Assembly (NCBI RefSeq): GCF_032056465.1
Contig: NZ_DAMBCL010000013.1
Reading direction: 5' to 3' (one strand)
Source: Mobilicoccus sp032056465
Lineage (GTDB): Bacteria > Actinomycetota > Actinomycetes > Actinomycetales > Dermatophilaceae
Length of the DNA stretch: 64,000 bases
The notes under the pieces are model-generated. The model was given only the letters and a program-made list of their open reading frames with translations, searched no databases and was not told where the DNA came from. Below, piece by piece: positions 43,132 to 53,943 of the stretch. Position numbers and translations under genes: made by a program. The number at the start of each line of letters is the position of its first letter. The stretch's first letter is position 1.

Positions 43132-44157
43132 ATGGAGGACATGCTCGGCTCGTTCCTCTCTGCCCCCTCTGCGCCGCCCTCGCTCACCTGGGCCTCGGCC
43201 ATCGAATGGTTCCTCGGCATCCCCTTGCAGATCCTCGTGATCCTGTTGGGTGCCTGGCTCATCCGGTGGCTCATCCACCGGGCGATCGACCGCCTCGTCG
43301 CCTCCCTCGTCGAGCGGCACGCCGGCGGCGACACGACGACGATGGGCGCGGTCGACCCGACGCCCACGGCGCAACTGCCCGTCCTCCGCCGATACGGGCG
43401 CAAGGCGGGGCGTGTCATCTCACGGTCCGGACTCGTCGCGACCGAACGACAGCGGGCGCGCGTCGAGACCCTCGGGTCGGTCCTGCGCAGCATCGCCTCG
43501 ATCCTCGTGTGGGGTACCGCGGTGCTCATGATCGGCGACGCGCTCAACATCAACATGGGCCCGGTGCTCGCCTCCGCCGGCGTCGGCGGCGTGGCCCTCG
43601 GTTTCGGCGCCCAGAGCCTGGTCAAGGACTTCCTCTCGGGGACGTTCATGATCCTCGAGGACCAGTACGGCGTCGGGGACTTCATCGACACCGGTGACGT
43701 CCAGGGCACCGTCGAGGAGGTGACGCTCCGGGTGACGCGTCTGCGCGACCTCGAAGGCGTCATCTGGTACGTCCGCAACGGCGAGATCGTGCGCATCGCC
43801 AACCGCTCGCAGGGATGGAACACGGCGACGATCGACATCCCCGTCTCCCCCCGGGAGTCCTCGGAGAAGGTCATCGAGGTGCTCCGCGAGGTCGCCTCGA
43901 ACATGTACGACGACCCGGTGTGGCGGCGCAAACTCCTCTCACCACCGAGCGTCGCCGGCGTCGAATCGGTGACGGGCACATCCCTCACGATCCGCACCTT
44001 CGCCAAGTGCCAGACGAATACCCACTGGGCCGTGCAGCGGGAGTTCCGCGAGCGCGGGGTCACCGCTCTCGACGCGGCCGGGGTGCGGGGCCCGATCGTG
44101 CCCGTGGTGCCGCCGACCCCGGCGGGCGGGATGTCCGCCGTCGACCCCCGGCCGTGA
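43132..44157 (+). CDS. MscS-family small-conductance mechanosensitive channel
   Basis: 341 residues. Two or three transmembrane helices: about 18-45 (EWFLGIPLQILVILLGAWLIRWLI), about 118-145, and the pore helix (about 145-175) with the MscS pattern ASAGVGGVALGFGAQSLVKDFLSG. A cytoplasmic beta domain with EDQYGVGDFI and a C-terminal Pro/Gly tail follow. Opens on membrane tension to release solutes on osmotic downshift. A charged cytoplasmic loop between helices 1 and 2 (about 50-105) is longer than in E. coli MscS. Start ATG 43132 (GGCGGGG upstream); ATG 43141 is an alternative, with GGAGG too close. Confidence 0.9.
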   Translation: MEDMLGSFLSAPSAPPSLTWASAIEWFLGIPLQILVILLGAWLIRWLIHRAIDRLVASLVERHAGGDTTTMGAVDPTPTAQLPVLRRYGRKAGRVISRSGLVATERQRARVETLGSVLRSIASILVWGTAVLMIGDALNINMGPVLASAGVGGVALGFGAQSLVKDFLSGTFMILEDQYGVGDFIDTGDVQGTVEEVTLRVTRLRDLEGVIWYVRNGEIVRIANRSQGWNTATIDIPVSPRESSEKVIEVLREVASNMYDDPVWRRKLLSPPSVAGVESVTGTSLTIRTFAKCQTNTHWAVQREFRERGVTALDAAGVRGPIVPVVPPTPAGGMSAVDPRP

Positions 44158-44227
44158 GCCGGGGCCGCACGGGTACGCTCCGCGCGAGCGAGCCCGCCCT
44201 GCCCGACCCCCGCCCCTGGAGGATCCC

Positions 44228-44629
44228 GTGAGCACCCCCGACGCCCCGCAGCCCACCCCGTACGAGCGGATGGGCGGCCACGAGACGTTCTCGCAGATCG
44301 TGCGCGAGTTCTACCGTGGGGTCGCGGGCGACCCCGACCTGCGCGCGCTCTACCCCGAGGAGGACCTCGGACCGGCCGAGGACCGCCTGCGCATGTTCCT
44401 CGAGCAGTACTGGGGCGGCCCGACCACCTACGGGGAGCAGCGTGGCCACCCCCGGCTCCGGATGCGGCACGTGCCGTTCGCCGTCACCCCGACCCAACGC
44501 GATCGGTGGCTACGGCACATGCTCGCGGCCGTCGACACCGTCGAGCTGGCGCCGCCGGAGGATGCCGCGCTCCGCGATTACCTCGTGCGGGCCGCGGACA
44601 TGCTCGTCAACAGCCCCGAACCAGGGTGA
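44228..44629 (+). CDS. glbO: Group II truncated haemoglobin GlbO
   Basis: 133 residues, a 2-over-2 haemoglobin. Motifs: YERMGGHETFSQIVREFYRGV, YPEEDLGPAEDRLRMFLEQYWGGP (proximal region) and RGHPRLRMRHVPFAV with the F-helix proximal His in MRH; Trp in RDRWLRHML is the conserved TrpG8 of the group. Binds O2 or NO; GlbO is linked to protection against nitrosative stress. Starts at GTG 44228 with GGAGG 5-6 bases upstream. Between mscS and an alpha-glucosidase; the glbO-alpha-glucosidase pair is also adjacent in mycobacteria. Confidence 0.95.
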   Translation: MSTPDAPQPTPYERMGGHETFSQIVREFYRGVAGDPDLRALYPEEDLGPAEDRLRMFLEQYWGGPTTYGEQRGHPRLRMRHVPFAVTPTQRDRWLRHMLAAVDTVELAPPEDAALRDYLVRAADMLVNSPEPG

Positions 44630-44686
44630 TCTAGCCCCCAATCTTTTCCTGACCACACCGCCGCCGGCAGTCGGCACACTCGCGGT

Positions 44687-46459
44687 GTGATGACGGAATC
44701 CCCCGCTCAGCTCCACTCTCCCGGTCCCCCGGACGCCCCCTGGTGGCGTGATGCCGTGATCTACCAGGTCTATCCGCGCTCCTGGGCCGATGCCGACGGC
44801 GACGGAGTCGGTGATCTGCCCGGCGTCACGGCGCATCTGGAGCACCTCGTCGACCTCGGCGTCGACGCGTTGTGGCTCTCGCCGTTCTACCGGTCCCCGA
44901 TGGTCGACGCCGGGTACGACGTCACCGACCACCGGGACGTGGACCCGCTCTTCGGCACGATCGACGATGCGGACGCGCTCATCGCCCGGGCTCATGACCT
45001 GCATCTCAAGGTCGTCGTCGACCTCGTCCCGAACCACACGAGTCGCGAACACCCGTGGTTCCGTGCCGCCCTCGAAGCCCGCCCCGGATCCCCCGAGCGG
45101 GCGCGCTACCTCTTCCGCGACGGGCGCGGACCCTTCGGTGCCCAGCCGCCGAACAACTGGCGGTCGGTGTTCTGGGGTCCGGCCTGGACGAAGGCGAGGT
45201 CGGCCGTCTTCGACGACGACGGCAACGGGGCGACCCGGCTCCTGCACAAGGCACAGTGGTACCTCGACCTCTTCGACTCCGGACAGCCCGACCTCGACTG
45301 GACGAACCCCGAGGTCCGCGCCGAGTTCGACGCGATCCTGCGGTTCTGGCTCGACCGCGGAGTCGACGGATTCCGCGTCGACGTGGCCCACGGCCTCGTC
45401 AAACGGGAGGGCCTTCCCGACTGGGACGACACGACACGGATGGCCGGCGTGAGCGATCGGCCCACGTGTGAGTCGCCGATGTGGGACCAGGACGGTGTCC
45501 ACGAGATCTACCGCGGCTGGCGCGCCACGCTGGAGGAGTACGGGAGGGCACGTCCCGACGGCACCCCCGACCCCGACTCCGAGCGCATCCTCGTCGCCGA
45601 GGCGTGGGTCGAGCCCATCGAGCGGGTCGCCCTCTACGTGCGTCCCGACGAGATGCACCAGGCCTTCAACTTCCATTACCTCAACGCCGCGTGGCGCGCC
45701 CCGGACCTCAAGGCGGCCGTCGGGGAGTCGCTGCGCGGCAACGACCTCGTGGGCGCGCCGACGACGTGGGTCCTGTCCAACCACGACGTGGTGCGACACG
45801 CCTCCCGGCTCGGGCTTCCCGTCGACGTGCCGTGCCCGTCGGGGATCGGCGCCGACGACCCGCAGCCCGACGCCGAGCTCGGCCTGAGCAGGGCCCGCGC
45901 GGCGACGACCCTCATGCTCGCCCTGCCCGGCTCGGCGTACCTCTACCAGGGTGAGGAGCTCGGACTGCCCGACCACACGGCCTTGCCCGACGACGTGCGC
46001 CAGGACCCCGCGTTCCACCGTTCCGGGGGTAGGGAGCTCGGACGCGACGGCTGCCGCATCCCCATGCCCTGGAAGGGCGAGGCCCCGGCGGCCGGGTTCA
46101 ACACGACCGGTGAGACCTGGCTGCCCCAGCCGGCGTGCTACGCAGAGCTCGCCGTCGACCGGCAGCGCGGGGTCGAGGGGTCGACCCTCGAGTTGTACCG
46201 CACGCTGCTGCGGGTGCGCCGGGACCGCGGCCTGGGGCGCGCCGGCGTGGCCGAGGTGGCCGACACGCCACCGGACGTCGTCGCCTACGACCTGCAGGGC
46301 ATCGAGGGCGGCGGCGGTGAGGGACCTCGCACGCGGGTCGTCCTCAACCTCGGCGAGGATCCGATCCGCCTCCCCGAAGGGGAGCTGCTCGTGACGAGCG
46401 GACCCCTCGACGCGGGCCGGCTGCCCGTCGACACCGCCGCCTGGGTCGCCCTCCCCTGA
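44687..46459 (+). CDS. GH13 alpha-glucosidase (AglA/oligo-1,6-glucosidase-like)
   Basis: 590 residues. Barrel motifs of GH13: VYPRSWADADGDGVGDL, DLVPNHTSREHPWF, GVDGFRVDVAHGL (catalytic Asp nucleophile), ILVAEAWVEP (acid/base Glu) and LSNHDVVRH (transition-state Asp), then a C-terminal beta domain. Likely hydrolyses alpha-glucosidic bonds of maltose, isomaltose or sucrose in the cytoplasm. The start may be GTG 44687 or ATG 44690; no SD is visible. It lies next to glbO, as aglA does in mycobacteria; malQ nearby suggests maltodextrin use. Confidence 0.9.
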   Translation: MMTESPAQLHSPGPPDAPWWRDAVIYQVYPRSWADADGDGVGDLPGVTAHLEHLVDLGVDALWLSPFYRSPMVDAGYDVTDHRDVDPLFGTIDDADALIARAHDLHLKVVVDLVPNHTSREHPWFRAALEARPGSPERARYLFRDGRGPFGAQPPNNWRSVFWGPAWTKARSAVFDDDGNGATRLLHKAQWYLDLFDSGQPDLDWTNPEVRAEFDAILRFWLDRGVDGFRVDVAHGLVKREGLPDWDDTTRMAGVSDRPTCESPMWDQDGVHEIYRGWRATLEEYGRARPDGTPDPDSERILVAEAWVEPIERVALYVRPDEMHQAFNFHYLNAAWRAPDLKAAVGESLRGNDLVGAPTTWVLSNHDVVRHASRLGLPVDVPCPSGIGADDPQPDAELGLSRARAATTLMLALPGSAYLYQGEELGLPDHTALPDDVRQDPAFHRSGGRELGRDGCRIPMPWKGEAPAAGFNTTGETWLPQPACYAELAVDRQRGVEGSTLELYRTLLRVRRDRGLGRAGVAEVADTPPDVVAYDLQGIEGGGGEGPRTRVVLNLGEDPIRLPEGELLVTSGPLDAGRLPVDTAAWVALP

Positions 46460-46462
46460 CAA

Positions 46463-46487
46463 GGCCCCAGGTGTGCTCGTCGGGGCC
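46463..46487. terminator. Short hairpin between convergent genes
   Basis: GGCCCC (46463-46468) / GGGGCC (46482-46487) with a 13-base loop between the alpha-glucosidase stop and the convergent hypothetical gene stop. Short, without T-tract. Confidence 0.35.
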
Positions 46488-46491
46488 GGGG

Positions 46492-47187
46492 TCAGCGGGT
46501 GAGGACGTACCCGGCCGGGGTGGTGAGGCGTGCCCAGCGCCCATGGATGTGCAGGGGGACCTCGGGAGCGGCGAACCCGAGGCCGTGGATCGCGAGGGCC
46601 GCCCCGGCGGGGAGGGACGTCCCCGGGATGTTCCTGCGCCACACGGCGTCCCGCACCCGCGCGGCGCCGTCGGCGGCCGCGACCTCGGCGATCCCCGCTC
46701 TCGCGACGGCGACGAGCTCGGCACCGGGGAGCACCCCGAGCGGTTCCCAGCCGCCGCGAGGTGCCGACATCCCCGACCACGGCTCCACGACGACGACGCC
46801 CGGGACGGTGAGGCGCGTGGGCCCCTCGGACGTGTCGGGCGTGGTCGTCGCGTCGGGTCCCTCGGCGTCAGGTCCCTCGGCGTCGTGGCGCCGGTCGACG
46901 GCCTCCGCGCGAGGGCCCGGGGACAGTGCGGTGAGAACCGTGTCGAGCCCCACGGTGCGATCGCAGGCCGCGTCGTCGGCGAGGGCGAAGACCCTCATCC
47001 CGAGCACCGTGCCCTCCCCCATGAGGCCGCTGCCGGCGAGCGCGCACACCGTGACGGCGAGGATCCGTCCCGAGGCCTGCAGGCGCACGGCGGTGGCGCC
47101 GAGGCGTCGCGCCCTCCCGAGGAACGTCGCGAGGTCGGCCGCGTCGCGGTCGTCGACGAGCTCGAGATGCCCGGGGGTCCCGATCAC
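46492..47187 (-). CDS. Conserved actinobacterial hypothetical protein (Rv2474c-like position)
   Basis: 231 residues, no recognised domain. N-terminal alpha/beta-looking part (about 1-95), an Asp/Thr/Pro-rich linker (about 98-125, with repeated DAEGPDAEGPDA), and a beta-rich C-terminal domain ending RWARLTTPAGYVLTR. No signal peptide. Starts at GTG 47187, whose GTGA overlaps the stop of the upstream thioesterase gene. Its location between an aglA-like gene and a thioesterase matches Rv2474c of M. tuberculosis by position only; no function can be assigned. Confidence 0.6.
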   Translation of the reverse strand: MIGTPGHLELVDDRDAADLATFLGRARRLGATAVRLQASGRILAVTVCALAGSGLMGEGTVLGMRVFALADDAACDRTVGLDTVLTALSPGPRAEAVDRRHDAEGPDAEGPDATTTPDTSEGPTRLTVPGVVVVEPWSGMSAPRGGWEPLGVLPGAELVAVARAGIAEVAAADGAARVRDAVWRRNIPGTSLPAGAALAIHGLGFAAPEVPLHIHGRWARLTTPAGYVLTR

Positions 47188-47693
47188 CGGGCGGCCCGAC
47201 GGCGGCGGTGCAGCGGGGCCGGGTCGCCGTGGTGACGCTCGAGCACGGCCCGTTCGTCGGCGTCGAGCCGGCGGCTGTGCCCCGCGCGGGTGTCGAACCG
47301 GACGAGGGTCGTCTCGGCGAGGACGTACCGGGTGTCCCCCGCACCCTCGGGGTCACGGAGCTCGCACGCCATCGTGAAGCTCGCGGCGCCGATGTGGCTG
47401 CACCACACCCGGGCGGCGATGGGCGTGGTGCGGTAGGTGAGCTGGGCGAGGTAGTCGACCTCCTGGTTGCTCACGAGGAGACCGGACTCGAGGAGCCCCC
47501 CGTGGCCGTACCACTCGTCGAGGGCGAAGATGCGTGCCTGCTCCAGCAGCGTGACGTACGTCGCGTTGTTGACGTGGCCGTAGGCGTCCATGTCCGACCA
47601 CCGCAGGGGGATCTCGACGACGATGCCGGGCGCGGTGCCCGTGTCGGTCGTGTCGGAGGGGGATGCGGTGGTGGTGTGCTCGCCTGAGGTCAT
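47184..47693 (-). CDS. 4-hydroxybenzoyl-CoA-type acyl-CoA thioesterase
   Basis: 169 residues. After a Thr/Ser-rich leader (about 1-25) a single hotdog domain starts at VVEIPLRWSDMDAYGHVNNATYVTLLEQARI (the YbgC/4HBT catalytic Asp in DMDAYGHVNN), with VDYLAQLTYR and WCSHIGAASFTM after it. Hydrolyses an acyl-CoA, substrate unknown. Start ATG 47693. Coupled by GTGA overlap to the downstream hypothetical gene and divergent from tesB. Confidence 0.85.
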   Translation of the reverse strand: MTSGEHTTTASPSDTTDTGTAPGIVVEIPLRWSDMDAYGHVNNATYVTLLEQARIFALDEWYGHGGLLESGLLVSNQEVDYLAQLTYRTTPIAARVWCSHIGAASFTMACELRDPEGAGDTRYVLAETTLVRFDTRAGHSRRLDADERAVLERHHGDPAPLHRRRRAAR

Positions 47694-47723
47694 GGGGGCG
47701 ATCCTGCCAAACGGCGTTGCCGC

Positions 47724-47736
47724 TACCCTCACGGGT
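47724..47736 (+). promoter_or_regulatory. Leaderless -10 box of tesB
   Basis: TACCCT (47724-47729) followed by 7 bases and GTG 47737; same TANNNT-N7-start geometry as three other genes of the window. No convincing -35. Confidence 0.5.
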
Positions 47737-48633
47737 GTGAACGTCACCCTGCCCCCCGAGGACTTCGACCCCTTCCACGACCTCCTCGACATCCTGGATC
47801 TCGATGCGGCGCCCGGAGAGTCCGGGGTGTTCGAAGGCCGGAGCCAACCCCAGCCGCACGGCCGGGTGTTCGGTGGGCAGGTGGTCGCGCAGTGTCTCGT
47901 GGCCGCCGGACGCACGGTCGCCGCGCTCGAGGGCGCGCCCCGGTTGCTCCACTCGTTGCACGGTTACTTCCTGCGGCCCGGAGACCCGGACTCCTCGATC
48001 CGGTACGAGGTCGAGGAGCTGCGCGACGGGTCGTCGTTCTCGGCGCGTCGGGTGCACGCCGTGCAGCACGGCCGGCCGATCCTCTCGATGATCTCCTCCT
48101 TCCAGACGCATGACGAGGGCCTCGAACACCAGGCGATGATGCCCGCGGTGCCCGACCCCGAGACCCTGCACTCGGACGACGACGAGCTCTCGACCCTCGG
48201 CAACCCGGTGAGCGAGTACATGTCGCGCACCCGGCCCATCGACATCCGTCACTGCCAGGGGCACCTCTACGGGCGTCCCCGGCGGGTGACCGCCTCCGAG
48301 CAGAGCGTGTGGTTCCGCGCCAAGGGCGACATGCCCGACGACCCGCTGCTGCACTCCGCCGTCCTCGCCTACGCCTCGGACTACAACCTCCTCGAAGGGG
48401 CCCTGCGGCGTCACGGCATCGCCTGGGGCGACCGGCGCATCCGGGCTGCGAGCCTCGATCACTCGATGTGGTTCCACCGGCCCTTCCGCGCCGACGAGTG
48501 GCTCCTCTACACCCAGGCCTCCCCCTCCGCCCAGGGCGGGCGCGCCCTCGGCATGGGGCACGTGTTCCGCGAGGACGGTGTCCTCGTCGCCACCGTCGCC
48601 CAGGAGGGCATGCTGCGCCTCAAGCAGTCCTGA
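47737..48633 (+). CDS. tesB: Acyl-CoA thioesterase II
   Basis: 298 residues, two tandem hotdog domains of the TesB family. First domain with QPQPHGRVFGGQVVAQ and HGYFLRPG; second with SLDHSMWFHRPFRADEWLLY, which holds the catalytic Asp, and GRALGMGHVF. Hydrolyses medium- and long-chain acyl-CoAs in the cytoplasm. Start GTG 47737 is chosen from the leaderless -10 box 7 bases upstream and because residues before it are not TesB-like. Its stop is only 3 bases from the stop of the convergent RluA-type gene. Confidence 0.9.
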   Translation: MNVTLPPEDFDPFHDLLDILDLDAAPGESGVFEGRSQPQPHGRVFGGQVVAQCLVAAGRTVAALEGAPRLLHSLHGYFLRPGDPDSSIRYEVEELRDGSSFSARRVHAVQHGRPILSMISSFQTHDEGLEHQAMMPAVPDPETLHSDDDELSTLGNPVSEYMSRTRPIDIRHCQGHLYGRPRRVTASEQSVWFRAKGDMPDDPLLHSAVLAYASDYNLLEGALRRHGIAWGDRRIRAASLDHSMWFHRPFRADEWLLYTQASPSAQGGRALGMGHVFREDGVLVATVAQEGMLRLKQS

Positions 48634-48636
48634 TCG

Positions 48637-49623
48637 TCAGTCGTCGCCGCCGCACAGGCGGCGGCGCGAGGTGAACGTGCGTCGCCGACCGCTGAGCGGG
48701 TCCACGAAGGAGAGTTCGCGGGCGAGGAGCGCCAAGGGCTCCTCGCCCGAATCCTCATGGTCGTGATCCTGGCGACCGGGATCGTCGCGGTCGGGATCGT
48801 GGCGGGCGGGATGATCGACACGGTCCACGGTGCCGTAGAGCGGATCGCCGAGGATGGGAGTGCCGAGAGCCGCGAGGTGGACGCGGAGCTGGTGGGTCCG
48901 GCCGGTGTGCGGACGCAGTCGCAGGTGCGCGACACCGCCCTGGGCGGCGAGGACCTCGAGGTGGGTCTCGGCGTTGGGCTCCCCCGGCACCTCCCGGGAG
49001 CGACGGCTGCCGCGCTCCTTGACGATCCGTGACCGCACGACCCCCGGCAACGTGTCCGCGGGACGGGCGTCGGTGCGCACGAGCGCCTCGTAGGTCTTCT
49101 CCACCCGGCGGTGGGCGAACAGGTCCTGGTACGCCGCCCGCACCTCCCGACGGCGGGTGAGGAGCAGGACCCCACTCGTCAGGCGGTCCAGCCGGTGGGC
49201 CGGTGCGGCCTCGAGCTCCCCGGCCGCCCACAACCGTCCGACGACGGTCTCCCGCACATGGCTCCCCCGGGGCATCGTCGCGAGGAACGGTGGCTTGTCG
49301 ACGACGAGCAGATCCGCGTCCCGATGGAGGGTGAGGAGTTCGCCCGGCACCGGGTCCTCGTGCGGCCACGCCCGGTAGGTCCACACCGACCCCCCGCGAC
49401 GACGGCCCTCCTCGTACGTCGTGGCCTCGGTGACGATCGTGCCGTCGGCGAGCACGATCTCGCCCGCCGCCAGGCGTCGGTCGACCTCCACGACCGCTCC
49501 CGTGATCTCACGCATCGCCTCGATCACCGTCGGCCACGGCCCTCCCACCGGGAGCCCCAGACGCGCGACGCCCGCCCCCTCCCGTGGTGGGAGCGGGGGC
49601 GGGCGTCGTCGACGTCGAGCCAT
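48637..49623 (-). CDS. RluA-family RNA pseudouridine synthase
   Basis: 328 residues. Catalytic motif AHRLDRLTSGVLLL (active Asp in HRLDR), then KTYEALV, and PHTGRTHQLRVHLAALGTPILGDPLYG, all typical of RluA/RluC/RsuA-superfamily enzymes that convert uridine to pseudouridine in rRNA or tRNA. An Arg-rich start (MARRRRRP) and a polar insert rich in Asp/His/Arg (about 275-300) near the C-terminus are unusual; the insert is coded by GGGATCGTNGCGG-like DNA repeats at about 48765-48810. No S4 domain. Target RNA unknown. Confidence 0.85.
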   Translation of the reverse strand: MARRRRRPPPLPPREGAGVARLGLPVGGPWPTVIEAMREITGAVVEVDRRLAAGEIVLADGTIVTEATTYEEGRRRGGSVWTYRAWPHEDPVPGELLTLHRDADLLVVDKPPFLATMPRGSHVRETVVGRLWAAGELEAAPAHRLDRLTSGVLLLTRRREVRAAYQDLFAHRRVEKTYEALVRTDARPADTLPGVVRSRIVKERGSRRSREVPGEPNAETHLEVLAAQGGVAHLRLRPHTGRTHQLRVHLAALGTPILGDPLYGTVDRVDHPARHDPDRDDPGRQDHDHEDSGEEPLALLARELSFVDPLSGRRRTFTSRRRLCGGDD

Positions 49624-49688
49624 GAGGACCGATGTGCCGCGGGGCCGTCGTGTCGTGCCGCGCACAGCACCCCATCGGCGCGCGGGCG

Positions 49689-51371
<1,683 letters not shown>

Positions 51372-51384
51372 GTCCCGAAGGCTA
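51372..51384 (-). promoter_or_regulatory. Leaderless -10 box of ettA
   Basis: On the minus strand TAGCCT (51384-51379), 7 bases, then ATG 51371. No clear -35. Confidence 0.45.
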
Positions 51385-51440
51385 TCCGTGTTGCGGCCAC
51401 GCTCCGAATCGCCCCGGAGCGCGGCCGCCACCGCCGGTGT

Positions 51441-52037
51441 TCAGATGCTCGTGACCACGTAGTCGTCGGTGTCGGCCCGGGAGGGATCGACGCCGCTTCC
51501 CCCTCCCGCCGCGCCCGTCTGGGCGCTCCCCACGGCCGTCCCCGGTGAGCCCCAGCCGCCGGATGCCGCTCCCGCCTGGCCGTTCCCCCCGGTGGGACCC
51601 GGTGAGCCCCACCCGCCGGAGGATCCCTCGGCGTTGGTCGCCGCCGCGGGCGGGCCCGAGCGCGAATGGTCACCGCCATTGGACCGGCTGAACGCGGCGA
51701 CGCCCCGGGAGAGGTCGTGCCCCACGGAGAAGGCCCGGACCTCGACGTTGGTGCCCTTGCGGCCGTCGGGCTGGTCCCACTGGGAGACCTGCAGCTCGCC
51801 GTGGACGATCACGGGGTCCCCCTTGTGCACCGACTTCGCGAGGTGCGTGGCGAGCTGCCGGAAGGCGACCACGGTGACGAAGTTCGTCGTGCCGTCCACA
51901 TAGGTGCGCTGCTCGGGATCCCACCGCCACGGTGTCGACGCCACCCGGACGAGGGTCATCGGCTCGCCCTTGGCCGTCGTCTTGGTCCTGGGCTCCTCGG
52001 TCGTGTTGCCGCGGATCGTCACGTGGGTCTCGTTCAT
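51441..52037 (-). CDS. ssb: Single-stranded DNA-binding protein (SsbB-type)
   Basis: 198 residues. N-terminal OB fold (about 1-105: VTIRGNTTEEPRTK, TLVRVASTPWRWDPEQ, VTVVAFRQLATHLAKSVHKGD, VIVHGELQVSQWDQPDG) followed by a disordered Gly/Ala/Ser tail with repeats of SGGWGSPG. The C-terminus ends DTDDYVVTSI and lacks the acidic DDIPF tip that recruits partner proteins, so this is probably a paralogous SSB rather than the main replication SSB (compare mycobacterial SSBb). Start ATG 52037 with GGAG 7 bases upstream. Confidence 0.85.
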   Translation of the reverse strand: MNETHVTIRGNTTEEPRTKTTAKGEPMTLVRVASTPWRWDPEQRTYVDGTTNFVTVVAFRQLATHLAKSVHKGDPVIVHGELQVSQWDQPDGRKGTNVEVRAFSVGHDLSRGVAAFSRSNGGDHSRSGPPAAATNAEGSSGGWGSPGPTGGNGQAGAASGGWGSPGTAVGSAQTGAAGGGSGVDPSRADTDDYVVTSI

Positions 52038-52212
52038 CTCGTGCTCCTGGATGAGGCCGGACGTCGGCGGACGCCGACCCCTCCACCGTCACCGTCGGCG
52101 AGACACCGCGCCGGGAGCCGTCCCGATCCTGTGGACGATCCCGGCCGCGGTTCGAGGGTGTGGACGACGGGACGACGACGCCGGCGCGGGCCCCCTCGCG
52201 CGGGGAGCACGC

Positions 52213-53943
52213 TCAGGTCCGCGTGGCGAGCACCCGATCGAGGTTCTCCCGCGTCTGGCGATGGCGGGTGAGGAGCTCGTGCTGCGGCGCGAGCAGCCGG
52301 TTCTTCGCCACCCCCGCGATCGCGTCGTCGAGCCGCTTCTCGATCGTGCGCCGGCGCCGACGCGCCCCCAGCCCGACGAGCGAGAGGCAGAGGATCGAGA
52401 GCAGGAACCCGCCCAGCAGCCCCCCGAGGAGCATTCCGGTGGGCACCGGAACACCGGAGTAGGTCGGGGTCTGCGGGAGCGGGAGCTGCGCCGCGGCCAT
52501 GGCCCACAGGAACAGGAGCCACAGCAGGCCGCCGACCGCGCAGAGCACGAAGATCCACTGCAGTGCGCCGATGAGGTACCACCACGACGGTGTGCGACCC
52601 CGCAGCGGAGTGCCGACGATCGCTTGGTCGAGAGCGTCGGCGAGGTCGTTCTCATCGGGACCGGCCGCGGCCTCGACGGCGTCGGCCCACAGCGGCGGGA
52701 GCCCCTGGGAGGCCTTCGTCGCCGTTCGTCGCATGAGCGTGGCGACGGCGGCCCGCGCGGCCGGGGTGGCCTCGGGCAGGGAGGAACGGGCGAGGACCGC
52801 CCCGATCTCCGCATCGGCGGTGCTCTGAGCCTTGCCTCGCTTCCTGCCCCCCTTGGCGAGGACGGTCTGATCCAGGTGGAAGCGGCGCATCGGATCAGGC
52901 CGCAGAGCCCGGAGCCGTCGTGTGATCGGCCAGCCCGTGTGCCGGGAGGCGCGGGCCCGGTAGTCACGTTCGACGCTGGCGAGGACAACGGGCACCCCGG
53001 CGGTGCGGGCGAGCCCGGCCACGAGCGCGGGATCGGGTTCGGCCTCGACGGTGGCCTCGGTGTCGGCGACGTCCTCTCGCAGCGAGGCGGCCTCGGCGTA
53101 GAGGTCTCCGAGGAGCCGGACGCGCGCGGCGGTGGCGGCATGGACCGCGGTCGAGAGCGCGCTGCGGAGGGCGTCCATGCCCTCACCCGTGCGGGCGGAG
53201 ACGAGCAGGACCTCGACGTTCGGCAGCCCGTCCTCGACGAGGAGGTGGTGCAGGTGCCGGCGGCAGGCCTGCGCCTCCTCGGCGTCGAGCCGGTCGGCCT
53301 GGTTGAGGACGACGAGCGTGACCGCCTCGTGTGCGCGTCGCTTGCGCAGGTAGTCCTCGTGGAGGACGCCGTCGGCGTACTTCTGCGGATCCGTGACCCA
53401 CACGAACACGTCGGCGAGTTCGAGGACTCGGTCGGCCTCGGCGCGATGGGCGAGGCGGTGGGAATCGACGTCGGGCAGATCGAGCAGGACGAGACCGTCG
53501 AGGTCCTCCCCCACCCCGCTGCGCTCGGCGCGTTCACGGCTGACGCGATGCCGGTTGGCCGACCCCACCCAGTCCAGGAGCGGCGTCGCGGGGTCCTCGC
53601 CCCACACGGCCGACGTGATCGTCGTCGAGGTGGGCCGCAGCATCCCGACGGTGGAGGCGGCCGAGCCGACGAGCCGGTTGAACAGGCTCGACTTGCCGCT
53701 GCCGGTGGCGCCTGCGAGCGCGACGATCGTGTGGCCGCCGACGAGCTCGAGTCGTTCGGAGGACTTGCGCAGCACCTTGCGCGCCGACGCCGTCTTGGCG
53801 GCCGGCAGGTACTCGCCGCCGGCGTCGAGCGCACCGATGAGGCCGCCGACCGCGTCCTTCAGCTGCTCGGGGCTGGGAGCGGCAGGGCGGCGCGTGCGCC
53901 TGCTGAGCGGGTTGCGGACCCGGGTGAGTCCCTTCTCGCTCAT
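52213..53943 (-). CDS. Dynamin-like membrane GTPase, second of a pair
   Basis: 576 residues. GTPase domain (about 60-290): P-loop GATGSGKSSLFN, switch region LLDLPDVDSH, TxxD equivalent NQADRLD; C-terminal half helical with two hydrophobic hairpins (about 440-475 and 500-530). Resembles YfjP/EngA-like GTPases of the actinobacterial dynamin-like group; membrane-remodelling role is inferred. Its ATG overlaps the stop of the upstream GTPase gene by 4 bases (ATGA), so the two products are made together, as in tandem bacterial dynamins. Between ssb and the first GTPase gene. Confidence 0.8.
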   Translation of the reverse strand: MSEKGLTRVRNPLSRRTRRPAAPSPEQLKDAVGGLIGALDAGGEYLPAAKTASARKVLRKSSERLELVGGHTIVALAGATGSGKSSLFNRLVGSAASTVGMLRPTSTTITSAVWGEDPATPLLDWVGSANRHRVSRERAERSGVGEDLDGLVLLDLPDVDSHRLAHRAEADRVLELADVFVWVTDPQKYADGVLHEDYLRKRRAHEAVTLVVLNQADRLDAEEAQACRRHLHHLLVEDGLPNVEVLLVSARTGEGMDALRSALSTAVHAATAARVRLLGDLYAEAASLREDVADTEATVEAEPDPALVAGLARTAGVPVVLASVERDYRARASRHTGWPITRRLRALRPDPMRRFHLDQTVLAKGGRKRGKAQSTADAEIGAVLARSSLPEATPAARAAVATLMRRTATKASQGLPPLWADAVEAAAGPDENDLADALDQAIVGTPLRGRTPSWWYLIGALQWIFVLCAVGGLLWLLFLWAMAAAQLPLPQTPTYSGVPVPTGMLLGGLLGGFLLSILCLSLVGLGARRRRRTIEKRLDDAIAGVAKNRLLAPQHELLTRHRQTRENLDRVLATRT

